The position numbers and the translations under genes were made by a program. Below are positions 8,443 through 17,147 of a stretch of 64,000 nt of DNA, piece after piece (within the stretch, counting starts at the first letter, position 1; each line of letters begins with the position of its first letter). The DNA comes from Lysobacteraceae bacterium 2PB (GTDB lineage: Bacteria; Pseudomonadota; Gammaproteobacteria; Xanthomonadales; Xanthomonadaceae): positions 1 through 64,000 of the forward strand of contig SCMT01000011.1 in assembly GCA_005502915.1 (NCBI GenBank). The letters run 5' to 3'. The notes beneath the pieces are model-generated. The model saw nothing but the letters and a program-made list of their open reading frames with translations. It was not told where the DNA came from and searched no databases.

Positions 8443-10368
8443 ATGAAGGGTCGACGCATGATGGGGTGGGGACTGCTGCTGGTATTGCCGGTGGCCGGGG
8501 CGATCGCCTGGTCGGGGACCGGTGCAGGGTCCGCAGCGGAGGGCGCTTCCAAACCCGCAGCCAAGCAGGGGGCGACCCTGCGCGCCTTCGCCAGCGAGGC
8601 CGCGTTGAAGGCCGAATTCGAGCGGCTGCGCCGCGAAGAGCGGGAACGCATGCGTCGCGAGCCCCCGCCGCCACCTGCGGCGCCGCCACCGCCGCTCTCA
8701 CCGGTAGCGGTCATGCCTGCGGTCGAAGCAGCGGCGCCCGCAGGCGCCGCGTCGGGAAAGGAAGAATCCATCACGAACACCCAGGTCGCGGGTGTCGACG
8801 AAGGCGGCATCGTCAAGCGGCGCGGCGACCACCTCGTCGTCCTGCGCCGGGGCCGCCTGTTCACCATCCGCATCGGCGGCGACGCGCTCAAGCCGATCGC
8901 CAGCATCGATGCCTTCGGTCCCGACATCGACCCGTCCGGCGCGTGGTACGACGAGATGCTGGTCAGCGGCGACACCATCGTCGTCATCGGCTACAGCTAC
9001 CAGCGCGGCGGCACCGAGATCGGCCTGTTCGATCTCGACGCCAGCGGCGGCCTGAAATACCGGGCCACCTATCACCTGCGCAGCAACGATTACTACTCGT
9101 CGCGCAATTACGCCAGCCGCCTGATCGGCGACAAGCTGATCTTCTATGCGCCGCTGTACCTCAATCTCTACGGCAACTACGCCGACAGCCTGCCGGCGCT
9201 GCGGCGCTGGCAGCGCGGCGCGGATGCCAAGGGCTTCGCACGCATCCTGGAGGCGAAGCGGATCTATCGCGGTTACGGCAGGCTCGATGCGCGGTCCGGC
9301 ATCGCCCTGCATACCGTGACCATCTGCGACCTGGCCAAGGCGGACATGCAGTGCCGCGCCACGGCGGTGTTCGGTGCGCCGGGACAGGTCTTCCATGTGT
9401 CCGAGGATGCGGCATTCGTGTGGACCACGCCCTGGTCGCGCGATCGACGCAAGCCGGCGTTGTCCGAAGTCTTCCGCATCCCGCTGGACGGGCGTGCGCC
9501 GACGGCGATGCGTGCGGAAGGTGCGCCGATCGACCAGTTGTCGTTCCTGCAGCGCGATGGCCACCTCAACGTGCTGCTCGGCAGCCGCTCCAACGGTCAG
9601 TGGATGTGGGCGCCGGAGGGCGGCGCCGGCGAACTCGCGCTGCTGCGCGTGCCGCTGTCGATGTTCGGCGACGGCAGCCTGGTGGCGCGGCGCGCGCATT
9701 ACCGGCCGGTGACGGGCTTCTCGCCCGACAGTGCCGCCGTGCAGAACCGTTTCGTCGGCGACTGGCTGCTGGTCGGCGCCGGGCGCAGCTGGCGTGGCGA
9801 CGCGGTGAGCGACCACATCCACGCCGTCCGCTACGCCAGCCGGGAGCCGTTCGTCGCGGTGGAGGTGGGCCACGCCGCCGAGCGTTTCGAGGCCCTGGGC
9901 ACGGACGGCATCGTCATCGGCCAGTCGCAGCAGGATCTCGTGTTCACCAGCCTGCGCCTCGGGCGCACGGCCGAGACGGCGGGACGCTACGTGTTGCCCC
10001 AGGCCACCCAGGGCGAGCAGCGCACGCACGGGTTCTTCTACCGGCCGACGGGTCCGCAGGCCGGCGTGGTCGGGCTGCCGGTGCTCGGCGGAGGCGGGGA
10101 TGGTGCCGGCGCGTCGGTGCTGTATCTGCACAACCGCGCATTGGCGCTGAGCGAAGCGGGGCAGCTGAAGGCGAAGTCCGGCGGTGCGCTGGCCGACGAC
10201 TGCAAGGCCAGCTGCGTCGACTGGTACGGCAATGCCCGGCCGATCTTCATCGGCGAGCGCGTGTTCGCGCTGCTGGGCTACGAGCTGGTTGAAGGCGGTT
10301 TCGAGCGCGACCGCATCCGCGAACGGCGTCGCGTGGACTTCTCGCCGGGGCAGGTCATCGCCCGCTGA
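8443..10368 (+). CDS. Secreted beta-propeller domain protein
   Basis: A 641-residue exported protein of the bacterial/archaeal secreted beta-propeller family (COG4880 type, distantly WD40-like). The family hallmark TNTQVAGVDEGGIVK occurs near residues 110-124 and is followed by repeated blades (LVVLRRGRLFTI, LIGDKLIFYAP, LALHTVTICDLA-like strands). The N-terminus carries a hydrophobic signal segment, then a charged helix rich in Glu/Arg (FERLRREERERMRRE) and a Pro-rich linker. A C-terminal Cys pair (DDCKASCVDW) could form a disulfide. Family members are extracytoplasmic with unproven roles. GGAG 7 bases before the ATG supports the start. It follows the CxxCH lipoprotein gene, but two strong hairpins between them argue for separate transcripts. 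Confidence 0.85.
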   Translation: MKGRRMMGWGLLLVLPVAGAIAWSGTGAGSAAEGASKPAAKQGATLRAFASEAALKAEFERLRREERERMRREPPPPPAAPPPPLSPVAVMPAVEAAAPAGAASGKEESITNTQVAGVDEGGIVKRRGDHLVVLRRGRLFTIRIGGDALKPIASIDAFGPDIDPSGAWYDEMLVSGDTIVVIGYSYQRGGTEIGLFDLDASGGLKYRATYHLRSNDYYSSRNYASRLIGDKLIFYAPLYLNLYGNYADSLPALRRWQRGADAKGFARILEAKRIYRGYGRLDARSGIALHTVTICDLAKADMQCRATAVFGAPGQVFHVSEDAAFVWTTPWSRDRRKPALSEVFRIPLDGRAPTAMRAEGAPIDQLSFLQRDGHLNVLLGSRSNGQWMWAPEGGAGELALLRVPLSMFGDGSLVARRAHYRPVTGFSPDSAAVQNRFVGDWLLVGAGRSWRGDAVSDHIHAVRYASREPFVAVEVGHAAERFEALGTDGIVIGQSQQDLVFTSLRLGRTAETAGRYVLPQATQGEQRTHGFFYRPTGPQAGVVGLPVLGGGGDGAGASVLYLHNRALALSEAGQLKAKSGGALADDCKASCVDWYGNARPIFIGERVFALLGYELVEGGFERDRIRERRRVDFSPGQVIAR

Positions 10369-10410
10369 GGCGGGCAGGGCGGTGCGGGCATCGGCCCCAC
10401 CGCCCGGGCT

Positions 10411-10426
10411 CGGAGATCAATCTCCG
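10411..10426. terminator. Small hairpin between convergent genes
   Basis: CGGAGAT and ATCTCCG flank 2 bases midway between the converging beta-propeller and ferredoxin genes, where a bidirectional stop is expected. There is no T-run. Confidence 0.45.
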
Positions 10427-10430
10427 GGCA

Positions 10431-10754
10431 TCAACGCTCGAGCAGGGGCAGCTTGCCGGGCTTGCCTTCCCATTCCTTGGCGTCCGCGAGCGGCTCCTTG
10501 CGCACGGTGATCACCGGCCACGCGGCGGACAGTTCGCGGTTGAGCGCGACGAAGGCCTCCTGGCCGGCCGGCACGTCGTCCTCGGGGTAGATCGCGTTGA
10601 TCGGGCACTCCGGCTCGCAGAGGGTGCAGTCGATGCATTCGTCCGGGTCGATCACCAGGAAGTTCGGCCCCTCGTGGAAGCAGTCGACCGGGCAGACTTC
10701 GACGCAGTCGGTGTACTTGCACTTGATGCAGTTTTCGGTGACGACGAAAGGCAT
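10431..10754 (-). CDS. fdxA: 7Fe ferredoxin FdxA ([3Fe-4S][4Fe-4S])
   Basis: A 107-residue cytoplasmic electron carrier. The N-terminal half carries Cys9, Cys12, Cys17, Cys21 and Cys25 (CIKCKYTDC then VEVCPVDC), and the second cluster loop is [12 protein letters not shown]. This is the arrangement of Azotobacter-type seven-iron ferredoxins, where one site holds a 3Fe cluster. Length and the conserved start MPFVVTENC match the family. In-frame codons upstream run through repeats and tRNA-derived DNA and are not part of the gene. It is a single gene, convergent with its right-hand neighbour in sequence order, with a weak ribosome-binding site. Its redox partner cannot be deduced here. Confidence 0.95.
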   Translation of the reverse strand: MPFVVTENCIKCKYTDCVEVCPVDCFHEGPNFLVIDPDECIDCTLCEPECPINAIYPEDDVPAGQEAFVALNRELSAAWPVITVRKEPLADAKEWEGKPGKLPLLER

Positions 10755-10851
10755 GGGGTCCGACCCTGGCAACGATGTCCGGGTAGTGTAAGGCTTGCTG
10801 CCGGGGAGGCGAAACTCTGGCAGGGCAGGCGTCGCTGCGTGGCCAGAGGCG

Positions 10852-10920
10852 CCCTCCGGTCGCGCAAAACGAAAAGCCCACGCTCGCGCGTGGGCTTTTG
10901 TTTGGCGCTCCCTACGGGAT
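10852..10920. repeat. 69-bp direct repeat, copy 1: tRNA-Glu 3' end plus terminator
   Basis: This stretch is identical to 11012-11080. It contains the terminator stem AAAAGCCCACGC with its complement (10872-10899) and, at its right end, the last 18 bases of the tRNA-Glu gene including CCA (minus strand), but nothing of the rest of the tRNA. Duplication of a tRNA 3' end with flanking DNA is what integrase-mediated insertion leaves behind. A small segmental duplication would look the same. Confidence 0.85.
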
Positions 10921-11011
10921 GGACGCGGCACATCCCTGTGCCGCGCCCTTCGGGCAGCCTTCGGCTGTGCAGGTTCGCTCCGGGCGAACCTGTCGAACCC
11001 CGGGGTTCGAA
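10921..11011. other. Hairpin-rich spacer between the two 69-bp repeats
   Basis: These 91 bases hold consecutive inverted repeats: GCGGCACA with TGTGCCGC around TCCC, CAGGTTCGC with GCGAACCTG, and the palindrome TCGAACCCCGGGGTTCGA. No gene is visible. Its density of palindromes suggests a REP-like mobile or structural intergenic element. Confidence 0.5.
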
Positions 11012-11080
11012 CCCTCCGGTCGCGCAAAACGAAAAGCCCACGCTCGCGCGTGGGCTTTTGTTTGGCGCTCCCTACGGGAT
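11012..11080. repeat. 69-bp direct repeat, copy 2: overlaps the intact tRNA-Glu 3' end
   Basis: Exact second copy of 10852-10920. Here the right end continues into the complete tRNA-Glu gene, so this is the original and the other is the derived copy. Confidence 0.85.
11032..11059 (-). terminator. Terminator of the tRNA-Glu transcript
   Basis: AAAAGCCCACGC (11032-11043) pairs perfectly with GCGTGGGCTTTT (11048-11059) over 12 bp with loop TCGC. The terminal A and T runs make it work in either direction. It starts 3 bases beyond the tRNA 3' end. Confidence 0.85.
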
Positions 11081-11138
11081 TCGAACCCGTGTTTTAGCCT
11101 TGAGAGGGCCACGTCCTAGGCCTCTAGACGAAGGGAGC
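11063..11138 (-). tRNA. tRNA-Glu, anticodon CTC
   Basis: The minus strand folds into a complete 76-base cloverleaf with encoded CCA. The acceptor GCTCCCT pairs with AGGGAGC, the D arm contains CTAGAGGCCTAGGA, the anticodon loop is CTCTCAA (anticodon at 11102-11104, reading GAG codons), and the T arm is GGGTTCGAATCCC. Body sequence such as CTTCGTCTAGAGGCCTAGGA matches tRNA-Glu. One G-T pair lies in the anticodon stem. The 3' end is duplicated 160 bases downstream. Confidence 0.95.
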
Positions 11139-11250
11139 AGAGCTTGGGCACGACCACCCGATGCAAGGGGGCGCAGCGCTGGATTCGTCGACCTGCATCG
11201 CTGGACCCGCTCGCCTCGAGGGCGGTGGCGGGCGTTGGATGCCGGCAGGC

Positions 11251-11259
11251 TGCTAGTAT
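11251..11259 (+). promoter_or_regulatory. Extended -10 promoter element upstream of pcnB
   Basis: TGCTAGTAT contains the -10 box TAGTAT with an extended TGn, about 54 bases before the pcnB start. No good -35 box is seen at the right distance, as expected for extended -10 promoters. Confidence 0.4.
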
Positions 11260-11312
11260 AGCCGGTCCCTCGTTTCCCACAAACACCCCCGATCCCCATC
11301 GCTGCCGTTTCG

Positions 11313-12653
11313 ATGACCTCACCGATTTTCCTGCCAGCCGAGCCGCTGACCATTCCCCGAGATCAGCATGCGATCTCGCGCAAAGACATCAGTCCCAGTG
11401 CGTTGCGCGTGCTGTACCGGCTGCACGAGGCGGGGTACGGCGCCTATCTGGTAGGGGGCGCGGTCCGCGACCTGCTGCTGGGCGAACACCCCAAGGACTT
11501 CGACGTCGCCACCGATGCCACGCCCGAGCAGGTCAAGCACCTGTTCCGGAACTGCCGGCTGATCGGCCGCCGCTTCCGACTGGCGCATGTGGTCTACGGA
11601 CGCGAGATCATCGAAGTCGCCACGTTCCGCGCCAACACCGACGACGGCAGCGGCGACCGGGAGACCGACGAGGACGGCCGCGTCCTGCGCGACAACGTCT
11701 ACGGCACCATCGAGGACGATGCCGTCCGTCGCGATTTCACTGCCAACGCCCTGTATTACGCCATCGCCGATTTCTCGGTGCGCGACTACACCGGCGGCTT
11801 CGAGGACGTGCGCAACCGCACCCTCAAGCTGATCGGCGATCCCGAAACCCGCTATCGCGAGGACCCGGTGCGCATGCTGCGTGCGGTCCGCCTGGCGGCC
11901 AAGCTGCGTTTCACCATCGACCCGGCCAGTGCCGAGCCGATCGCCCGCCTCGCGCCGCTGCTGCAGGAAGCCGCCGCCGCCCGCCTGTTCGAGGAATGCC
12001 TGAAGCTGTTCCTGTCCGGCCATGCCGAGGCCAGCTTCCTCGGGCTCGAAGTCCACGGCCTGCTCGCGGGCCTGTTCCCAGAGACCGCGCGCGCCCTCGC
12101 ATCGAACCGCAGCGGCGCGCTGCGCCGGATGCTGATCGAGGGCCTGCGCGCCACCGATGCGCGGATCGCGGCCGACGAGCCGGTGTCGCCCGCGTTCCTG
12201 TTCGCGCTGCTGCTGTGGCCGGCCTACTGCCGCACCCTGGCGATGCTGCAGGCCCAGGGCGTGCAGGCGGCCGACGCCGAACGTCGCGCCGCCGACCGCG
12301 TCACCCTGCACCAGGTCGATACCGTCGCCCTGCCGCGCCGGTTCTCGTTGCCGATGCAGGAGATCTGGCTGCTGCAGACGCGGTTCTCGCTGCGCCAGCG
12401 CAAGAAGGTAGTGCGGCTGCTGGCCCATCCGCGCTTCCGCGCCGCCTACGACTTCCTCCTGCTGCGGCAGGCCGCGTCGGATGGCCATGCTGCCGACATC
12501 GCCTTCTGGTCCGAAGCCCAGCTCGACCCCGACCACGCCCTGGCCGTGACCGCGGTCCGCGCCGAGATCGATGCCGAAGCGTCCGAAGAGGGCGGCGATG
12601 CGCGCAAGCCCCGTCGTCGGCGTCGCCGCAGGCCGGCCGCGACGGGGCACTGA
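11313..12653 (+). CDS. pcnB: Poly(A) polymerase I
   Basis: A 446-residue template-independent polymerase that adds 3' poly(A) tails to RNAs and so promotes their decay. It belongs to the class II nucleotidyltransferase/CCA-adding superfamily. The head domain shows LVGGAVRDLLLG near residues 45-56, followed by KDFDVATDA with the catalytic DxD. RRDFTANALYY and a neck segment with YREDPVRMLRAVRLAAKL follow. The conserved entry motif HAISRKDIS separates it from tRNA nucleotidyltransferases, which lack it. The C-terminal tail is strongly basic (PRRRRRRRP), as in other PcnB proteins that bind RNA. folK begins 12 bases after its stop, so the two are likely cotranscribed. Confidence 0.95.
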   Translation: MTSPIFLPAEPLTIPRDQHAISRKDISPSALRVLYRLHEAGYGAYLVGGAVRDLLLGEHPKDFDVATDATPEQVKHLFRNCRLIGRRFRLAHVVYGREIIEVATFRANTDDGSGDRETDEDGRVLRDNVYGTIEDDAVRRDFTANALYYAIADFSVRDYTGGFEDVRNRTLKLIGDPETRYREDPVRMLRAVRLAAKLRFTIDPASAEPIARLAPLLQEAAAARLFEECLKLFLSGHAEASFLGLEVHGLLAGLFPETARALASNRSGALRRMLIEGLRATDARIAADEPVSPAFLFALLLWPAYCRTLAMLQAQGVQAADAERRAADRVTLHQVDTVALPRRFSLPMQEIWLLQTRFSLRQRKKVVRLLAHPRFRAAYDFLLLRQAASDGHAADIAFWSEAQLDPDHALAVTAVRAEIDAEASEEGGDARKPRRRRRRRPAATGH

Positions 12654-12665
12654 GAAGGGCGCAGG

Positions 12666-13190
12666 ATGTCCAGACTCCAGAACGCACCGGTGGTGGCCTT
12701 CATCGGCCTTGGCGGCAACCTCGGCGACCCGCTCGGCACGCTGCGCTCGGCCGTGCCCCGGCTGATGACCGTGCCGCGCAGCCGGTTCCTCGGCGCGTCC
12801 CGCTTCCATCGCACCCCGGCCTGGGGCGAACGCGACCAGGCCGACTTCGTCAATGCCGTGGTCGCGATCGAGACCGCCCTGGCGCCGAAGGTGCTGCTCG
12901 ACGAGCTGCTCGGCATCGAGCGCCAGTTCGGACGCCAGCGGGGCGCCGATGGCAGCGGCCACGTCCGCTGGGGGCCGCGCACGCTCGACCTGGACATCCT
13001 GCTCTACGGCGCCGTCACCCTCGACACCCCCAGCCTGAAACTGCCGCATCCGCACCTGCACGAGCGCGCCTTCGCCCTGGTGCCGCTACTCGAACTGGTG
13101 GACGACATCGACATCCCCGGCCAGGGCAGCGCGCGCGCCGCGCTGGCGCGGCTGGACCGCAGCGGCATCCAGCCGCTGGCGGAACGCTGA
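12666..13190 (+). CDS. folK: 6-hydroxymethyl-7,8-dihydropterin pyrophosphokinase (HPPK)
   Basis: A 174-residue enzyme of folate synthesis that transfers pyrophosphate from ATP to 6-hydroxymethyl-dihydropterin. The N-terminal GLGGNLGDP and the signature RWGPRTLDLDILLYG, with the two magnesium-binding Asp residues in DLD, identify it. LPHPHLHERAFAL is the conserved C-terminal loop. The start has GAAGGGCGCAGG just upstream. It lies 12 bases after pcnB, an association also seen in other gammaproteobacteria, and 100 bases before panB. Confidence 0.96.
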   Translation: MSRLQNAPVVAFIGLGGNLGDPLGTLRSAVPRLMTVPRSRFLGASRFHRTPAWGERDQADFVNAVVAIETALAPKVLLDELLGIERQFGRQRGADGSGHVRWGPRTLDLDILLYGAVTLDTPSLKLPHPHLHERAFALVPLLELVDDIDIPGQGSARAALARLDRSGIQPLAER

Positions 13191-13289
13191 GGACGCTCCG
13201 GCGTCCCGTATACGCCCGCGCATCGAATCCCCGACCTGCTAGGCTATTTGCTTCCGGCCTCTTCCATACCGGCCAACTATCGGATTCGC

Positions 13290-14105
13290 ATGGCCTCTCG
13301 AGAAGACAAGCCCTGGACGGTGCCCGCCCTGGCTGATGCCAAGCGCGCGGGACGCAAGCTCGCGATGCTCACCGCCTACGATGCGGTGTTCGCGCGGGTG
13401 CTCGACCAGAATGGCGCCGACCTGATCCTGGTCGGCGATTCGCTCGGCATGGTGGTCAAGGGCCATGCCTCGACCCTGCCGGTCACCGTCGACGACATCG
13501 CTTACCACACCGCCGCCGTGGCGACCGGCCTGCAGCGCGCGCTGCTGATCGCCGACCTGCCGTTCCAGGCAGACGCCACCCCGGAGCGCGCGCTCGATGC
13601 CGCCACCCGCCTGCTCCAGGCCGGTGCGCAGATGGTCAAGCTCGAAGGCGCGGGCCCGCACAAGCTGGAGGCGATCCGCTATCTGGTCGAACGAGAGATT
13701 CCCGTGGCCGGCCACCTCGGCCTGACCCCGCAATCGGTGCTGCGCTTCGGCGGCTTCAAGGTGCAGGGACGCGAGGAACGTGCCGCCGCCAAGCTGCGCG
13801 AGGACGCGCTGGCCGTGGCCGAGGCCGGGGCTTCGCTGCTCGTCCTCGAATGCGTGCCCTCGGCGCTGGCGCAGGCGGTCACCGCCGCCAGCCCGATCCC
13901 GACCATTGGCATCGGCGCCGGCCCGCACTGCGATGGCCAGGTGCTGGTGCTGCACGATTTCCTCGGCCTCGACAGCGGCCACCGGCGTCCGAAGTTCGTG
14001 AAGGACTTCCTGGCCGAAGGCGGCTCGGTCGCCGGCGCGGTGCGCGCCTACTGCGACGCGGTCCGCAACGGCAGTTTCCCCGCTGCGGAACACGCCTACC
14101 AATGA
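13290..14105 (+). CDS. panB: 3-methyl-2-oxobutanoate hydroxymethyltransferase
   Basis: A 271-residue enzyme making ketopantoate from alpha-ketoisovalerate and 5,10-methylenetetrahydrofolate, the first step of pantothenate synthesis. The TIM-barrel metal site is in [29 protein letters not shown] and [15 protein letters not shown] are conserved family segments, and length is typical. I start at ATG 13290 (MASREDKPW); an in-frame codon 14 residues earlier adds a non-conserved stretch. A possible -10 (TAGGCT) lies at 13240-13245. Its stop overlaps the next start by ATGA, so the next gene is translationally coupled. Confidence 0.96.
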   Translation: MASREDKPWTVPALADAKRAGRKLAMLTAYDAVFARVLDQNGADLILVGDSLGMVVKGHASTLPVTVDDIAYHTAAVATGLQRALLIADLPFQADATPERALDAATRLLQAGAQMVKLEGAGPHKLEAIRYLVEREIPVAGHLGLTPQSVLRFGGFKVQGREERAAAKLREDALAVAEAGASLLVLECVPSALAQAVTAASPIPTIGIGAGPHCDGQVLVLHDFLGLDSGHRRPKFVKDFLAEGGSVAGAVRAYCDAVRNGSFPAAEHAYQ

Positions 14106-14518
14106 CGAACCTGCGCGCGGCCGCCTTCGCCCTGGCGATGGGCCTGCCGCTCGCGGCGGCCTCCGCGCCGCCGTCCCCGCGCGAGACGCCGGTCGTGGTC
14201 GGCGAGCAGGAAGACCTCGATGCTTGCGGCAGTTGGGCCGAGGTGCATGGCCTGAACCCGAAGGGCGACGGTTTCCTGGCCGTGCGCGCGGGGCCGGGCG
14301 TGTCGCATGCGATGCGCGACCGCCTGCGCGAGGGCGATGGCCTGTTCGTGTGCGGCGGCTCCGCGGATGGCGCCTGGCTGTCGATCGTCTATCCGCGCAA
14401 GGGACAGGACGCCGCCGACTGCGGCGTGTCCAGCGCGCTGCCGGCGCCGCGCGCGTATCGCGGCCCCTGCGCCTGGGGCTGGGTCCGCGCCGACTGGGTC
14501 CGCATCCTCGCCGGTTGA
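14102..14518 (+). CDS. Small secreted protein with a bacterial SH3-like domain
   Basis: A 138-residue protein with a cleavable signal peptide ([13 protein letters not shown]). One SH3-like fold covers about residues 40-100 ([22 protein letters not shown], then WLSIVYP). Such domains are often cell-wall or peptide-binding. Four Cys residues (DACGSW, VCGG, DCGVS, GPCAWGW) suggest two disulfides in the periplasm. Its start overlaps the panB stop (ATGA) and panC follows 31 bases later, so it sits inside a pantothenate operon although nothing about it suggests a metabolic role. The product's function is unknown. Confidence 0.75.
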   Translation: MTNLRAAAFALAMGLPLAAASAPPSPRETPVVVGEQEDLDACGSWAEVHGLNPKGDGFLAVRAGPGVSHAMRDRLREGDGLFVCGGSADGAWLSIVYPRKGQDAADCGVSSALPAPRAYRGPCAWGWVRADWVRILAG

Positions 14519-14549
14519 CCCGGCCTCCACGCATTCCCTCCGAGACACG

Positions 14550-15404
14550 ATGTCCATGATCGAAACCATCACCGAACTCCAGCGACTGCGCGCCTGCATC
14601 CTCGGCTGGCGCCGCGAAGGGCTGCGCATCGGCTTCGTGCCGACCATGGGCAACCTGCACGCGGGGCACTATTCGCTGGTCGCGCTGGCGCGCAAGCACG
14701 CCGACCGGGTGATTTCGAGCGTGTTCGTCAATCCGACCCAGTTCGGTCCGAACGAGGATTTCACCCGCTATCCGCGCACGCCCGAGGCCGATACCAGCGG
14801 CCTGGAGGCCGCCGGCTGCGATGCGCTGTGGCTGCCGACGGTCGAAGGCATGTATCCGTTCGGCGTCGACCTCGCGGTGCGCATGCGCGTGCCGGGCATC
14901 GCCGACGTGCTGGAGGGCGCGCATCGTCCGGGTCATTTCGACGGTGTCTGCACCGTGGTCGCGCGCCTGCTCAACCAGGTGCAGCCGGACGTGGCCGCGT
15001 TCGGCAAGAAGGATTTCCAGCAGGTCGCGGTGATCCAGCAGATGGTCACCGACCTGGCGTATCCGCTCACGTTGCTGCGTGGCGAGATCGTCCGCGAACC
15101 CGACGGTCTGGCGATGAGCTCGCGCAACCAGTACCTCACGCCGGAAGACCGCGTGGTCGCCGCCGAGATCCACCGCACGCTGCAGGCGATGCGCGAGCGA
15201 CTGCAGTCCGGCGCGACGCGCAGCGTGGTCGAGGCCGAAGGCGAGCAGCGCCTGGCGCAGGCGGGTTTCGCCGTGGATTACGCGGCCGTGCGCGCGCCGG
15301 ATCTGTCCGAGCCCGACGACGCGCCGGGCCCGCGCGTGGTCCTGATCGCGGCGCGACTGGGGCGCACGCGCCTGATCGACAACCTCGAGTTCACGCTCGG
15401 CTGA
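14550..15404 (+). CDS. panC: Pantothenate synthetase (pantoate--beta-alanine ligase)
   Basis: A 284-residue enzyme that joins pantoate and beta-alanine using ATP through a pantoyl-adenylate. It has the nucleotidyltransferase fold. The HIGH-like motif is in PTMGNLHAGH at residues 31-40. NPTQFGPNEDF, RPGHFDGVCTVV, FGKKDFQQ and the KMSKS-like MSSRNQYL are all present. The start MSMIETI is uncertain by two codons (a second ATG at 14556). panD, which supplies beta-alanine and usually follows panC in related bacteria, is absent from the following 213 bases. Confidence 0.96.
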   Translation: MSMIETITELQRLRACILGWRREGLRIGFVPTMGNLHAGHYSLVALARKHADRVISSVFVNPTQFGPNEDFTRYPRTPEADTSGLEAAGCDALWLPTVEGMYPFGVDLAVRMRVPGIADVLEGAHRPGHFDGVCTVVARLLNQVQPDVAAFGKKDFQQVAVIQQMVTDLAYPLTLLRGEIVREPDGLAMSSRNQYLTPEDRVVAAEIHRTLQAMRERLQSGATRSVVEAEGEQRLAQAGFAVDYAAVRAPDLSEPDDAPGPRVVLIAARLGRTRLIDNLEFTLG

Positions 15405-15617
15405 CCTGTCGCCTGTCGCGCGCAGCGTCGCGGGACAGGTGATGCGACACGACCCGATGCGCTGCGTGACTGCAGCATGACTGCGCGGCGGCCCGTCGGC
15501 GCAGCGTGGACAGGCTGCGCGCCAACTTGCCGGACATCGCATCCGCAGCGAATTCGATCTGGCATGATGGGGCGATTGACCTCTGTGCCGTTGCGCTTCT
15601 CGAGTGAATTCGCCCCC

Positions 15618-17141
15618 ATGACGTCATCGAGCTACGAAACCCTCCGCGCGCATGCGCGGCGCCTCCAGCATCGCCCGCTGTCCGCGCTGATCGCCGAAGA
15701 CACCCATCGCCCGCGCGACTTCGCGCTGCGCAGCGGCGCGCTGTACGCGAGCTTCGCGCGCCAGCGCTACGACCGCGAAGCGCTCGACACGCTGTTCGCG
15801 CTCGCAGAATCCGCCGACCTTGCCGGCGCGCTGTGCCGCCTGTTCGACGGCCACGTCGTCAACGTCACTGAAAACCGCGCGGCCCTGCATACCGCGCTGC
15901 GCAGCGACCTCTCCAGCGCCGATGCCGCCCGCGACGCCACCGCGCAGTCACGCGCGGTGCGCGCGCGCATGGCGACCCTGGTCGAGCGGCTGCGCGACTC
16001 CGACATCACCGACATCGTCAGCGTCGGCATCGGCGGTTCCGATCTCGGGCCGCGCCTGGTCGCCGATGCGCTGTCCGACGATGCTGGCGGCCTGCGCGTG
16101 CATTTCGTCTCCAATGTCGATGGCAACGCGATGCGCCGCACGCTGTCGAAGCTCGATCCATCGCGCACCGCCGCCGTGCTGATCTCCAAGACCTTCGGCA
16201 CGCAGGAAACCCTGCTCAACGGCCGCATCGTGCGCGAGTGGCTCGGTGCGCACGCCTCGCGCGACGGCGGCCGCGTGTATGCGGTCAGCGCCAATGTCGA
16301 GCGCGCCGCCGCGTTCGGCATCGCCGAGGATCGCATCCTGCCGATGTGGGACTGGGTCGGTGGTCGCTACTCGCTGTGGTCGGCGGTCGGTTTCCCGATC
16401 GCGCTGGCGATCGGCATGGAGGGCTTCGAGCGCCTGCTCGCCGGTGCCGCCGAAATGGACGCGCACACGCTGGCGACGCCGCTGCGCGACAACCTCGCGG
16501 TGTGGCACGCGCTCACCGCGATCTGGAACCGCAACGCGCTGGAGGCCGGTTCGCACGCGGTGCTGCCTTACGACGAACGCTTGCGCCTGCTGCCGAACTA
16601 CCTGCAGCAGCTGGTCATGGAAAGCCTCGGCAAGTCCGTGCGCCTCGACGGCAGCCCGCTGTCGCTGGACACCGTGCCGGTGTGGTGGGGCGGGGCGGGC
16701 ACCGACACCCAGCACAGCTTCTTCCAGGCCCTGCACCAGGGCACGCAGGTGGTGCCTGCGGATTTCATCGGCGTGCTGCGCGCCGACCATGCGCACGAGG
16801 AGAACCACGCCGCGCTGCTGGCGAATCTCCTGGCGCAGACCGAAGCCTTCGCCAACGGCCAGGCCAGCGACGATCCGCACCGCCTCTACGCGGGCAACCG
16901 CCCGAGCACGCTGCTCCTGCTCGATGCGCTCACGCCCGAATCGCTGGGCGCGCTGATCGCGCTCTACGAACACAGCGTCTACCTGCAGTCGGTGCTGTGG
17001 GGCATCAATGCTTTCGACCAGTTCGGCGTCGAACTCGGCAAGCAGGTCGCGAACCGCCTACTGCCGGCGCTGCGTGGCGAAGCAGACGCCGACGACCCGG
17101 TCACGCGCGCGCTGCTGGACGAGATCCGCCGACGGTCCTGA
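15618..17141 (+). CDS. pgi: Glucose-6-phosphate isomerase
   Basis: A 507-residue glycolytic enzyme that interconverts glucose-6-phosphate and fructose-6-phosphate. The sugar-phosphate site is seen in [12 protein letters not shown] and [10 protein letters not shown]. The PGI signatures are represented by [15 protein letters not shown] and [12 protein letters not shown], and the catalytic His lies in [34 protein letters not shown] near the C-terminus carries the catalytic Lys. The start fits the family and has no strong ribosome-binding site. Its stop lies only 6 bases from the convergent neighbour. Confidence 0.97.
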   Translation: MTSSSYETLRAHARRLQHRPLSALIAEDTHRPRDFALRSGALYASFARQRYDREALDTLFALAESADLAGALCRLFDGHVVNVTENRAALHTALRSDLSSADAARDATAQSRAVRARMATLVERLRDSDITDIVSVGIGGSDLGPRLVADALSDDAGGLRVHFVSNVDGNAMRRTLSKLDPSRTAAVLISKTFGTQETLLNGRIVREWLGAHASRDGGRVYAVSANVERAAAFGIAEDRILPMWDWVGGRYSLWSAVGFPIALAIGMEGFERLLAGAAEMDAHTLATPLRDNLAVWHALTAIWNRNALEAGSHAVLPYDERLRLLPNYLQQLVMESLGKSVRLDGSPLSLDTVPVWWGGAGTDTQHSFFQALHQGTQVVPADFIGVLRADHAHEENHAALLANLLAQTEAFANGQASDDPHRLYAGNRPSTLLLLDALTPESLGALIALYEHSVYLQSVLWGINAFDQFGVELGKQVANRLLPALRGEADADDPVTRALLDEIRRRS

Positions 17142-17147
17142 CGCGCG

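Noticed and set aside
10854-10920. A second tRNA-Glu gene
   Set aside because: Only the last 18 bases of the tRNA are present; the sequence diverges before the T arm is complete.
10755-11027. An N-terminal extension of the ferredoxin
   Set aside because: It would translate the terminator repeats and tRNA-derived DNA; the conserved ferredoxin start MPFVVTENC is at 10754.
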